Assembly: GCA_004802725.1 (NCBI GenBank)
Contig: SGPM01000149.1
Span: 1 to 62,737 of the forward strand
DNA: 62,737 nucleotides
Origin: Antrodiella citrinella
Taxonomy: Eukaryota; Basidiomycota; Agaricomycetes; Polyporales; Steccherinaceae
Reading direction: 5' to 3'
The notes beneath the pieces were generated by a model that was given only the letters and a program-made list of their open reading frames with translations, searched no databases and was not told where the DNA came from. Below are positions 35,291-45,975 of this stretch, one piece after another (the stretch's first letter is position 1; every line of letters begins with the position of its first letter). The translations under genes and the position numbers were made by a program.

Positions 35291-36204
35291 CGCCCGATCC
35301 AGTCACGTCGGCGTTTGCCGAGATGGTAGCGTGTCGCCTCTTCGTTTGCCTTGTTTCCTTTGTTTACCTGAAATATCCTCTAAGCAGTATGGTCTTCCAG
35401 CGAAATACTGTGTACGATAGTATAACTTTCGGTTCTTACGTTCGAATGCTCAGGCTGAAGACTCTGATTCTAAGTTGTACTTTACAGGAATCCACCACTG
35501 GCATGAGCTACTACGAAACAGTTTGTACTGTACTCGCATTGTCATTTTGTAGCGTTCGCTGCATAAAACTTAGGGCGTTCTACCGCAAACAGATACGTTG
35601 GGCGGGCTTTGGAAGGCTTCGGATCCTTACCTGTGAGTTCACGTTCGCTTCGCCCCACATACCCCCAACAACATTCCAACACTTCTCCTTAAAATTGGAT
35701 AATTGTGTTTTAGAGAAGACATTTTATCAGGCTATCCCATCAACACATAGTCTGTGCGCGACACCCCGGATAGTACGTCCGTGCCAGCCAGGGGATCCGC
35801 TTGGAGTGCCTGCAACGTACGCGTTAACGTACTTATTCGTTTGTACACCGTTCCTCAACGAGTGGTTGTTTTAGATGTCTTTTCTACGTTCAGCATCGGT
35901 TTGACTTACAACATGTTTCGACGATGTCTACAACGCAGTGTCTAAAATGTGGACCCCCTCTTCCCGCTCGTACTGTCTTCAATCTCACATCGACCACATG
36001 CCGAAACAACCCTGCAACGCGGCACCGCATACCGTCTTTCTCGTCTTGCGCGGCTTGGGCCAACAAACAGCCAGCAAACAGCTACCCCCGATGTCCGACA
36101 TCGATATTTGATACATGAAAAAGTTGTAGACCACACATTGTGCACGTTCATTCAAATAACGAAAATAGCGACGGGGTCGCATCCGACGACACGACGGACA
36201 CCGT
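35291..36204. other. intergenic
   Basis: About 0.9 kb between the membrane protein promoter and the 3' end of the reductase gene. Frames seen on the plus strand (35323-35945) have no domain or splice support. Nothing is recognised. Confidence 0.4.
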
Positions 36205-37497
36205 TCACAACGTCTCTTGCGGGTGAACCACCAACTTCTTCGCTATGACTTGATACTTCCGGAGTCGATCCAGTCCGTCAGGTATCCCCGCCAACCCATT
36301 CGGAATTACTTCCACCATGTTAGGCTTATCACCGACCGCGTATGAGTTTCGTGTACAATCAAGAAGACACAACAGAATGCTAACTTTGATGTCGCCGTTC
36401 TCTAACAGCGCGCTGAGGTTGGCCATGAGCTCCGCGCCGATCTCTTTGTTCGGTGACTGATTCACCCCAGCCCAGGGCGCGATGACCTCCTTCGTCGGAA
36501 CAGCCTCCTTCACTCCGGGCTGCTCGACGATAATCAGCGTCCCGCCCTCCGCGAGAATACTGTGCGCCGTTTCTTTGGTCTCGGGAGAGGAGATGGCGTC
36601 GTAGATCAATGAGAAGGGTGTCGCGGTGATGACTTGAAGCGACGAAGGCAGGTCGGCGTAACGGTCAATGACGTGCGTGGCCCCGAGGCTCTTGAGGCGG
36701 TCTGCACCACTCAGAGAGGCGGTCGTTACGATAGGCGAGAAGCCAGAGAGCTGCGCAAATTGAATGACTGTCGCTTCTGCGTGAGCGATCGTTCGCCTGA
36801 AAGGATGGAGTGCGCAGTGTTACCAGCCTGCCCAACAGAAGAAGCACCACCGATGATGAGGAGCGGCGTTCCGGCGTACTTGCCACGACCACCGTTCGTC
36901 CATGGCGGTGTGAGTGCAAGGCCACCCAAATCAACCTTTGGACCGTAAAACGAGATAGCAGCAGTGGCCGCGGCAGTAGATATGGTGGCACCTTGGTCAA
37001 ACGTCAAGTTAGGGGGTAACTGTCCGGACCCGATATTAGTACAAGGCGAACAAATGTATGAGGCGCGGCGTACCTTGGCAACGAGATGAGAAAGTTCTAG
37101 GTTGTACTGCTGGAAGGAACCCTTCCGAACGTCGAACTCTCCTTGGTGGATACTATTGAAACACCGGGAGAGGGACGTATCAGCCCCGCACGGATACGCG
37201 AAGAATGAGAGGAGCCAATACGCACACTTTGTCACCAATAGCGACGCTTTTGACTCCTTCACCGACGGCTATGACGACACCTGCGCTATCGCAGCCCAGA
37301 ATAGTGGGATATTCCGGGATGACATCCAAACCCCAGTCCCTGACTTTCCAGTCCACAGGGTTGAGCGCGGACGATTCGACACGGATGAGTACTTCGCCAG
37401 CCTTGGGTTTGAGAACAGGTGTGTGGTCGACTTTCCAGTCGCCCTGCTTGGACAGGAGGAAGAGGGCTTTTTGTTGCGACGGAATCGTACTAGACAT
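36205..37497 (-). CDS. medium-chain dehydrogenase/reductase, ToxD-like
   Basis: Five exons (37497-37226, 37152-37074, 37019-36824, 36776-36385, 36324-36205) close to 352 residues, the usual length. The N-terminal GroES-like part contains AGEVLIRVESSALNPVDWK and GCDSAGVVIAVGEGV. The nucleotide-binding part has LIIGGASSVGQA, the glycine-rich NADPH motif, and later GGTLIIVEQPG. The structural zinc cysteines are absent, as in the zinc-free enoyl reductase and quinone reductase branch. The closest group by pattern is the fungal ToxD or trans-acting enoyl reductase type. The substrate is unknown. No polyketide synthase is near, so a role in secondary metabolism is not supported by context. Confidence 0.87.
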
Positions 37498-38343
37498 GAT
37501 GGATGATGAATGTAGCAGCAGATGAGTGGACGAGTTCGTTGGGCGGATATTGGAACACACCGAGTTTATATATTGCCACCAGAGTCATGCATGACTGCAA
37601 ACGTGAGTGGCTATAATCAGACAGCTGAAAAGAATCCGTGTGTCGTCTTAGGGAAACCCGAGAAAGTCGGAAACTTGTCGCAAACAGTGACGATCGATCG
37701 CCTGAGTGAGTGAGTGAGTGGAGGCTGAAAGCTTGAAGACCCCGGGCGTAATAGCCGCGGCAGCTCAGAGGAGCGCAGAGGTATCATCTGAAACCTGAGT
37801 GACTGCTGAGGAGGTCCGAGTTCTTGGTTCGTTTCGGTAGCATCTCCTATAACATCATGTGAATGATACACTGACGAAAATACACGAAGTCACATACCAT
37901 CCCTAAGAGAGTTGAGGTTCTACTCGTAGTGGCAAGCACACTGAGTTGGAGTCAACAGCCTCTCGCCACGTGGTCGGTTTCTCTCATCCAATCACAGAGG
38001 CGCTTTGAAACCAACGCGACGTCGCCTTCTAAGTTCTCACCATTTTCTCTTCACTCCCGGTTACCGATGATCAAACTTCGTCGTGTTCAAGCTATTCACA
38101 AACGAATAACATTACGATAATTCTCATACCGTGGATCCACATACTCTGTTTCCGCTTCCCCATCGTACCTCCGTCACCTCTCGCCCGTCCCGATAATCCC
38201 CGCTTCCTTTGAGTAGTTCAAGGAACTGGATTCTCAATGGGCCGCGCAGTTCTCGAATTCGAGTGTACACTCAAAGCCACCACACATGCCCTTTCGGAAA
38301 CCGATCACGCCTGTGATATGGACGAAGGCGACGGATACGGGTT
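37498..38343. other. intergenic
   Basis: Contains the reductase promoter. A short GAGT tandem run lies at 37704-37720. No gene is recognised. Confidence 0.4.
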
Positions 38344-39250
38344 TCAGAGGCGACGATAGTGAGGCTGAGGAAAGAGGAGGTACCGGAAGCAGCGGGTGGG
38401 CCGAAAGCTGCCGCGCAGAATGGGAAGGCTAGGACATCGTAGCGTAGGGATTGTTCGTGGGCATGATGTAGGCCATATCTGTATGCGCGTTTTCGAGCAC
38501 GGAGAGCAATTTGACATATAGATTGTGCATGACCAGGTCACAATGGAGTACGCGTAGAATACCCCTCCTGTGCAATTCGGGGAACGCAGCCTCGCATTGC
38601 TTGATCAACGTGGACATCCATACGAGCAATCAACAGCTGCACTGTAGACATTTCCAACTTGAAGGCGACTAAGACTTCCTCCAGCCGACTCCCAGGCCTC
38701 CAGTTCTGAACCTCGCCCGCAAGAAAGTCGAAGCGGATAGTTCGGATATGTGAACTCGTCACGGTAGCGAGAAGGGGGAGGATGATAGGGAGTGATGGAG
38801 CAGGAAGCGTGAGTTGTCGCAGGGCTGTATTCGCAGAGAAGTTGATGAAACCTGACAGACCGGCTTCAGCACGCTGTGCACAGCATGGCAAGACCTTCAT
38901 GGAGGGCAACGCACAGACGATGGTGAACAGTGGGCCAGCCGAGAGAAGATGGTGAGCCGCGTGATGGATATGAAGCGACTCAGGTGCAAGATGGCATCTG
39001 CGGGGAGACAGAAGATATTCCAAATGCGTTCAGATGAGTGGGTACAAGTGAAGTTAACTCGGCATCGATCCATGAGGGGCTGAGGTCTTTTGTGCTGACC
39101 CGCACGTTGAGAGTAGACATTGACTCCCGGATGACGGGAGACTGTGTTTGCTCTGAGGCCGCCAGACTGCTTGCGACACCAACCCTGCCGTTCTAATGTT
39201 CTGCAAGGTGTTAAAAGGGTGTTGAGGTCCGATGAAGGGGCCCACCGAGT
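38344..39250 (-). pseudogene. remnant of an F-box/LRR-type gene
   Basis: Minus-strand stretches in different frames read like the leucine-rich part of Agaricomycete F-box proteins: FGIFCLPADAILHLSRFIS near 39000, LRQLTLPAPSLPIILPLLA near 38800, and FPELHRRGILRVLHC near 38570. The frame must change at least twice, no start or F-box motif is seen, and splice sites do not restore it. I take it as decayed; errors in the sequence could also explain the breaks. Confidence 0.4.
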
Positions 39251-39619
39251 GCGGGAATTCAGTGTATCAGGTGCGTCTGCTTTTCAGTTCTACTCCTTTC
39301 AAGACGTCTGACTGTAGTTTGTTTCGCCAGGATCGTGGAAATGTGTATTTACACAGTGACTTATCTACCCAATCAATGTATTTCTATCAGTGACTTCCTG
39401 TCTGCTTGTCTGTCCATCCACGACTTGACTGCATGCTCGCGCTTTGGGAAAACGGAAAACGGAGGCGTAAGCGTGAATGGCGGATCGGTCGTTGTTATGA
39501 CTAGTGAACTGTGCGCAGGCAGCGTGTATGCGTGGTCTCTGCCTATCAAACCGGCGGCGCGTCCACCTGAGCATACGTTCCGAGCGCGTCGTCTCCCTGT
39601 TGAATCTGCATAATCTCAA

Positions 39620-40966
39620 TCACCGGGCATGCAAACAACACCGTTCGTCAGCACTACAGTTACTCAACACAACGCCCCTCAACGCCGTTCTCGGGAACAC
39701 CGCACGCACAAATTCATCCACACAGGCATACCGCATCGTGGCAGCGGCGTGAGGTGGAAGTACGTCTGGAAGCATGACGAGGACACGCCGAAGGGACGCG
39801 AAGTCCCGACTCGACTCGAGCGCGTCGTCTACGGCTCGCCAGGTCTCCGGCATGTAATCTTCCCATCGCCACGCGGTGTCGGAGATCTTCAAGTCAACGA
39901 CGACGAAGGTGAACGGACACGTCTTGACGCGACGCAGGACGGCGGACCAAGCTGAGATGACATCTTGCATGCCCCGTGTGCTGGTCTCGCCGAGAGAATA
40001 TGCCATGAACAGCCCGGGTTCTTGACGCGACGGTCGATGGTGAGAACCAGATGATAAGGCAGATAAAAGAGACGTACCTGAGCCCATGAACCCCATGTAA
40101 AACGCGAACCCGGGCCATGTCAACGTCATCCGAAACGGACTCTCACCTCCCTCCGTGCGCATGGCAGCGATCTGTCGGCGGAAGTCCTGGCAGATACGTG
40201 CCCACACAGGATCGTGCTCCACCGCCAACAGGTCCTCAAGATTTGAAATGTGTAGACATAGACGCAGCTGCGCCAAGTGGGGGAAAAATAGCGTGATGGC
40301 GTCCCAGGGCACGTACCCCAGCTCCGTCCACGACGATACACTGATAGACAGGCTTTTGAGCCACTGGTTGCGCGGGATTGTCCTGCCCACTCCGACGACG
40401 CGAGACTGGAACGTACAATCCTCGATCTCGACGTGCTGTACGCGGAGGACGTGCGCGAGACGGAAGAAGTGGTAGAAGCTCCTGCCCGACACCGGGTCGT
40501 ATGCTCGGAACTGCAGACTCTCGACTCGGGACGTCGACCTGAACCTCGCAAGCACCTTGTAGAATTCCACAGGCTGGCGGGAAAAGTCGATGTCCACATA
40601 CGTGATCGCACGCAAGTTCGAAAGCGGGGGCAGCAAGGACGGCACTGAATACACCCACGTGTGATCCCCACGCTCACTCTTAAACAACCCCACGACCAAC
40701 AAGGTCACATCCGCGGCCAGCGAGGGGTTGTTGGTGAGCAGGGTGTTGAAGGACGCGATCTGGCGGTGGGAGCTGAGGGTGACGGTGTTGCAGAGGTGGA
40801 AGCGGGCGCGGGGGAGCCATGCGCGGGAGACGAGGGTGCAGGGGACGAGGGTGCGGCGGGCGGAGAGGGAGCCGAGGGTGCGCCAGTCGTGTGCGATGTG
40901 GTCAATGATGCGCTCCCAGATCTCTGTAGGGAGAGAGGGGAGGCCGAGTGGAACAGACATGGTCAT
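39620..40966 (-). CDS. F-box protein, family 1
   Basis: The frame is open for 448 codons, but a 57-bp intron (40077-40021, GTACGT..AAG) at the position of the intron in the 30757 paralogue is likely, giving 429 residues. The F-box-like motif is LPTEIWERIIDHIAHDW..LVPCTLVSRAWLPRARFHLC. The C terminus reads WRWEDYMPETWRAVDDAL, YACVDEFVRAVFPRTALRGVV and SNCSADERCCLHAR. It is a likely SCF substrate receptor. The final 20 residues are matched by the fossil at 17459-17523. Confidence 0.8.
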   Translation of the reverse strand: MTMSVPLGLPSLPTEIWERIIDHIAHDWRTLGSLSARRTLVPCTLVSRAWLPRARFHLCNTVTLSSHRQIASFNTLLTNNPSLAADVTLLVVGLFKSERGDHTWVYSVPSLLPPLSNLRAITYVDIDFSRQPVEFYKVLARFRSTSRVESLQFRAYDPVSGRSFYHFFRLAHVLRVQHVEIEDCTFQSRVVGVGRTIPRNQWLKSLSISVSSWTELGYVPWDAITLFFPHLAQLRLCLHISNLEDLLAVEHDPVWARICQDFRRQIAAMRTEGGESPFRMTLTWPGFAFYMGFMGSGTSLLSALSSGSHHRPSRQEPGLFMAYSLGETSTRGMQDVISAWSAVLRRVKTCPFTFVVVDLKISDTAWRWEDYMPETWRAVDDALESSRDFASLRRVLVMLPDVLPPHAAATMRYACVDEFVRAVFPRTALRGVVLSNCSADERCCLHAR

Positions 40967-41362
40967 GTCGGTGAAGACGAGGGTGGAGAGTAGAGAAGTG
41001 CGTGGGGAGCTTTATACAACGGAGGGGTGCAATGGTCATTTACGATTCAAATGTCTTGGTGCGTAGCTGTGCACTTAGAGTACAGGTGTCGCCTCCACCA
41101 AGGAGTCGCCGTGGTTAAGACAGACGACTTGCATGTGTCATTGATCTAGAGAGAATGCGAGTCGAAAAACATATGTGCATTTCGGGAGGTGACGTGTGAC
41201 AGGACACTTGATTCGTCTCGTCTGATAAAACAACCATCATGTAAGAGGTTGAGCCTAAGACCCGAATACACTAGAGTCGCATATATTCGACAGTACACAT
41301 AAGAGTGACAAGGTGAAGGTAAAAGCAACCTTTATTTCGCCCTGGGACATGACACTCGAAGC

Positions 41363-42564
41363 CTACACACGAGCCTTCAAAGTCGGCTTTACCGTGCCCT
41401 CAAACCATGCATGCAACTCGTGCTTCACCACCTCTGCAGTCTCGGGATATTCCAACAACCAATGATCTCCGTCAATGTCTTTGATAGTGACATTGTGGTC
41501 CGGCAGCTGAGCCATCGCAGCCTTTCCAACGGCAGGAAGGCAGATGGGATCGCGGAGACCGGCGCCAAAGAACAGAGGGCTAGAGAGAGGAGGGAGGCGT
41601 CGTGACTCGGGGATCTCTGCATAGACGACAAAAACACGCTGATGAGACATAACCGTCCTTCGACTAGTAAAGAAACCACTTACCCGCGTCATCCGAGTTT
41701 CTGCCGTTGGTCGCCATGATATTGTAGTAGCACAGGGGAGCCGCAAAGCCGTTCTTGCGGAACGTGTCGATGAAGATGCGCTGCTCCTCCTTGGTCATGA
41801 AGTCTCCCAGGGGGGCTCTGAAGTCACTGAGCAACGACTTTTTGAGCACGCCTGGAAGAGCGAAATCGTTCTTCATTACACGAGGATCTTCGGCGAAGAA
41901 AGCACTCATGAAGGCCTCAATCTGAGATAATCCGCGTCAGAGTTTGATTTGAAGCAATACGCGCCATAGAGTGATACACGTACATGCTCTTCAATAAGTT
42001 TATCTGCACCCTTCTCGGAGAGGAATGCCCAGTACCCAAAGTTGTCGTACCCTACGGCAGCCGTCGTTTCGGCCAAATACTGGTCAATGTCGAAGTTGGG
42101 ATTCGGTGCCTTCCACGAAACGTTGATGAACGCATATCCTATGAACCGTTCTGGAAAGAAGTTCGCGAGACGTGACACAATGCCGGAACCCCTAGTCCGC
42201 GTTCTCGATTAGATGGTCCCAACGAAGAGAGAGTCTGAGCAACTTACCAGTCATGGCCGACGGCAGCAGCCTGCTTGACACCCTCCGCGTCGAGGATATC
42301 AACGATATCCCTGTTCAGAAGACTATACTGGTACTCCTTGTAGTCGGTGGGCCTGTCAGTGCCTCCGTACCCGAGCACGTCGGGCACGATGACGCCATAC
42401 CCCTTCTCCTCGAAGAAAGGGACGATGAGACGCCACGCCCTGGATGTGTTGGGCCAGCCGTGCACGAACACGATGGTCAACTGGTCTCCCTTGGCGGGGA
42501 CGGCGTAGTAGTGGTACTTGTAACCACGAGAGACGACGAGATCTTTGTAGTTGGCTGGGTTCAT
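41363..42564 (-). CDS. epoxide hydrolase-like alpha/beta hydrolase, copy 1
   Basis: Four exons (42564-42248, 42191-41984, 41921-41684, 41616-41363) close to 338 residues. The oxyanion motif is HGWP (35-38), the nucleophile Asp lies in VGHDWG (Asp104), the acid is probably Asp277 and the base is His306 in DGDHW. That is the pattern of soluble epoxide hydrolases, which open epoxides to diols through an Asp ester. The cap region contains YLAETTAAVGYDNFGYW, with tyrosines that may bind the epoxide. A near-identical gene lies at 44632-45838 on the same strand. Both start regions share a promoter block (TTGGGGTTTTATATCATTCC) about 60-80 bp upstream. The substrate is unknown. Confidence 0.88.
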
Positions 42565-42616
42565 GGTGAGTGATGGTACCGGGAGGCAAGCGATGCGAGT
42601 GATGATGGAATGTGTT

Positions 42617-42860
42617 CAGGTTTCTGCTTGGGGTTTTATATCATTCCTGGAGGTCTACTAGGAGGCGAGACCGCGGATGAGTAAAGCATAATCGCAGGAT
42701 AAGTGGTCTGTAAGATGGCCGCGTGAACGCGTAGTGCTGACTTAAGGCGTAGAAGACTCGGATGGCTGTACGAAGAACCCTACCAAAGCTGGCATAACGT
42801 GTGAGGTCAACCTCACCAAACTCGAGAGCAGTCTCAGCATGTGGTCATCCACGGGGCGAT
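42617..42860. repeat. duplicated upstream region of hydrolase copy 1
   Basis: The sequence from 42617 to about 42700 is nearly identical to 45890-45975 upstream of copy 2 and includes a TTTTATATCATT TATA-like motif. A weaker match continues at 42745-42860 with 46215-46350. The tandem duplication therefore included at least 0.25 kb of upstream DNA. Confidence 0.6.
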
Positions 42861-43229
42861 TTGAACGCCAATCACTGTTAGTGACACCCCAGCAGCCAGA
42901 CCACCGGTTGAAGGGAGCACTGGTACGAGAAGGTGGCGACAACTGCGGATACCTCAGCGCCATGCTTTGCCTTGAGTCGCTCATTATTTTCCTGTGACGG
43001 CCATGGCGCAAATTCACCATGTTACGAGACTTCCGAGACGGTCTTGTTGAAAGCCGAGGAGGGAGACGGTGTGAGAGCTGATTATTGTCTCCTACTTAGA
43101 AATGTATATGATTATCCAGTTGACTCCTCTTCGCAATCCCACACCTCGTCTTCTACCCAGCCAATGTCAGATTGTACCTGTGCGGATCGATCCATTGTGC
43201 ATTCCGTCTTCGAGGTTCTGGATCTTTTC

Positions 43230-44350
43230 AGATGCGCGCTCGGATTTGGGAATTTGCAAGAAGCTGCAGACAAATGCGAACAAACTTTGTCACGTACAAC
43301 GCTTTCAGGAGACGTTATCTGATCTTAGCCTCATCGCATCTCAGTCTGACCTTGCGTGGTGCATTACGAGGTATGTTCGTCTTCACTCGTTGCACTGCAC
43401 GCATTCCACGGACGTGATTACTGACACATCATATTCCGTAACAGACTGGTCGTCGTGCTTATATGGATCCCTTACCACCTACACACGCCACTAGCGTGTC
43501 ATTGGCAGCCTCTCTTATTTCCGCGACTACACTGCTGCTTTGCTTGCTGCGCTCGGTCAGCTGCATCGGACGCAAGAACTCGTCTTTGCAAAGAACCCTG
43601 ACCAACTAGATATCAAGCTCTGCGATGACCCTCTTATGCGACATCTTGCGCGGTCCTTCCAATTGTCTATGGCAGCACACACATTCTGCTCTTCCGTCTT
43701 TACGGGAGCTGGAGTACGTGATGCTGCTTCCAGGCGGCGTCCACTTCGTACAACATCCCCCTCTCACCCACATTTCGCTCGGCTCGTGGACGGGAGATGA
43801 AACCTCGTACGATCTGCTTCAAGCTTTCCGCGGATCTGCTTGTCTTCAGTATCTGAAGATCACATATCAGAGGTCGGACCGTGTGGTGTACGATACGTCT
43901 CGCCACGATCCATGGGTCGACGTCCGTCTTCCGTGCCTTCAAAACATGATTCTGACATATCGCAACGACGATAGCGCACATTGGCTCCCGTTCCTCCAGC
44001 ATCTCATTGTCCCCACAACCACCAAATTCGCCATTAAGGTTTAACATGGTTTGGACCGCGAGGAGAGTCTCGACATTCTTGCCTTCTTCCATGATACTTT
44101 GGAGAACATCGACTACGGTGGGCGATACGAACCGGGCATGTCCCGAAAATACGGAGACAGTTTCCGATGACTGGCATGGCTACGGCAGCCAGGTCTGAGT
44201 TTGAAGTCTGTACACACGGCCCATACGATGCCGTTGAGTCCGAGTCGGTGAATATACATGACCAGAGTCACAATACTCTACTCACCTTCAGTCTCCCTTC
44301 GTCTCCTGCTGTCCCCGAGTCGGTGCGGTTGGCGAGGTCTGTGGTCTGAC
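43230..44350 (+). pseudogene. truncated F-box/LRR family 2 copy lacking the F-box
   Basis: The leader (43240-43445) matches 28225-28430 upstream of the family 2 gene, including the leader intron with donor GTATGTTCG. Its ATG (43463) starts with MDPLPPTHATSVSLAA, like MDSLPPTLAATQVSMA, but after 16 codons the sequence jumps to the leucine-rich part (LAALGQLHRTQELVFAKNPDQLDI). About 430 bp holding the F-box are gone. Frame changes at about 43640 and a stop near 44040 disrupt the rest. The copy lies between the two hydrolase genes. Confidence 0.7.
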
Positions 44351-44631
44351 TTGTGAACGCGAACTGGGAGCGGTGGAAAGCACACAGAGCGGCATCTGCT
44401 CCAAGCTCGTAGATGACTGTAACGAAATCATTCCTTTGCGTGATATATTCCTGCCAACGACATCTCCACTTTTCTCAATGACATCTCCGCGCTCCAGTGC
44501 TCGCGTTTCGCGAAAAGTTTATCTCGTCCGTCGGAGAAAACAGCAACAATCATGATTCATCAGCGTACATATCGAACACTCCAGGTCAAGAAGCTCTCGT
44601 ATACACGTACAACACATCCCGTCACCAAAAC

Positions 44632-45838
44632 CTACACACGAGCCTTCAAAGCCGGCTTCACCTTACCCTCGAACCACGCATGCAACTCGTGCTTCACCAC
44701 CTCTGCAGTCTCGGGAGACTCCAACAACCAATGGTCTCCGTCGATATCTTTGATAGTGACATCGTGGTCCGGCAACTTAGCCATCGCAGCCTTTCCAAGG
44801 GCAGGAACACAGATGGGATCCCGGAGACTGGCGCCGAAGAACAGCGGGCTCGAAAGCGGAGGGAGGCGTCGCGACTCGGGGATCTCTGCATAGACGACAA
44901 AAACACGCTGATGAGACATAATCGTCCTTCGACCAGTAGAAATATAGCTACTCACTAGCGTCGTCTGAGTTTCTGCCGTTGGTCGTCATGATCTTGTAAT
45001 AGCACAGAGGAGCCGCAAAGCCGTTCTTGCGGAACGTGTCGATGAAGATGCGCTGCTCCTCCTTGGTCATGAAGTCTCCCAGGGGGGCTCTGAACTCGCT
45101 GAGCAACGACTTCTTGAGGACGCCTGGCAGCGCGAAATCGTCCTTAATGACACGAGGGTCTTGAGCGAACAGCGCACTCATGAAAGCCTCAATCTGATAC
45201 GATTCGCGTCAGAGTTTGATTTACAGCAAGACGCGCTGAAGAGCGGTACACGTACATGCTCTTCGATAAGTTTATCTGCACCCTTCTCGGAAAGGAATGC
45301 CCAGTATCCAAAGGGGTCATACCCTAAGGTAGCCGTCGTTTCGGCCAAGTACTGGTCAATGTCGAAGTTGGGGGTCGGTGCTTGCCACCAAAGGCTGATG
45401 AACGCATAGCCTACGAACCGGTCCGGGAAGAAGTTCGCGAGACGCGACACAATTCCGGAACCCCTACAGACTATTGATATCAATGGGAACTCGCAATGCA
45501 AAGAGAGTTTGGGCAACTCACCAGTCGTGTCCGACGGCAGCAGCCTTCTCGACACCCTCCGCGTCGAGGATATCAACAATGTCCCTGTCCAGGAGACTAT
45601 ACTGATACTCCTTGTAATCAGTGGGTTTGTCAGTGCCCCCATACCCGAGCACGTCGGGCACGATGACGCCATATCCCTTCTCCTCGAAGAAAGGTGCGAC
45701 GAGACGCCATAACCTGGACGTGGTAGGCCAGCCGTGCACGAACACGATGGTCAACTGGTCTCCCTTGGCGGGGACGGCGTAGTAGTGGTACTTGTAACCA
45801 CGAGAGACGACGAGATCTTTGTAGTTGGCTGGGTTCAT
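44632..45838 (-). CDS. epoxide hydrolase-like alpha/beta hydrolase, copy 2
   Basis: Tandem paralogue of the gene at 41363. Exons are 45838-45522, 45463-45256, 45193-44956 and 44885-44632, of the same four lengths as in copy 1 (317, 208, 238, 254), giving 338 residues. The HGWP, VGHDWG and DGDHW motifs are all kept, so both copies should be active. Most differences are conservative, for example NTSRAW to TTSRLW; the cap differs in SWKAPNP to WWQAPTP, which could change substrate choice. Introns have diverged more than exons, as expected when both copies are under selection. The intervening 2 kb holds a foreign F-box pseudogene. Confidence 0.88.
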
Positions 45839-45975
45839 GGTGAGTGGGTGGTGGTACGAGGCAAACGATGTGAGTGATGATGGAGTCTGTTCAGGTCTCT
45901 GCTTGGGGTTTTATATCATTCCTGGAGGTCTGCTAGGAGGCGAGACCGCGGATGAGTAAAGCATAAACGCGGGAT

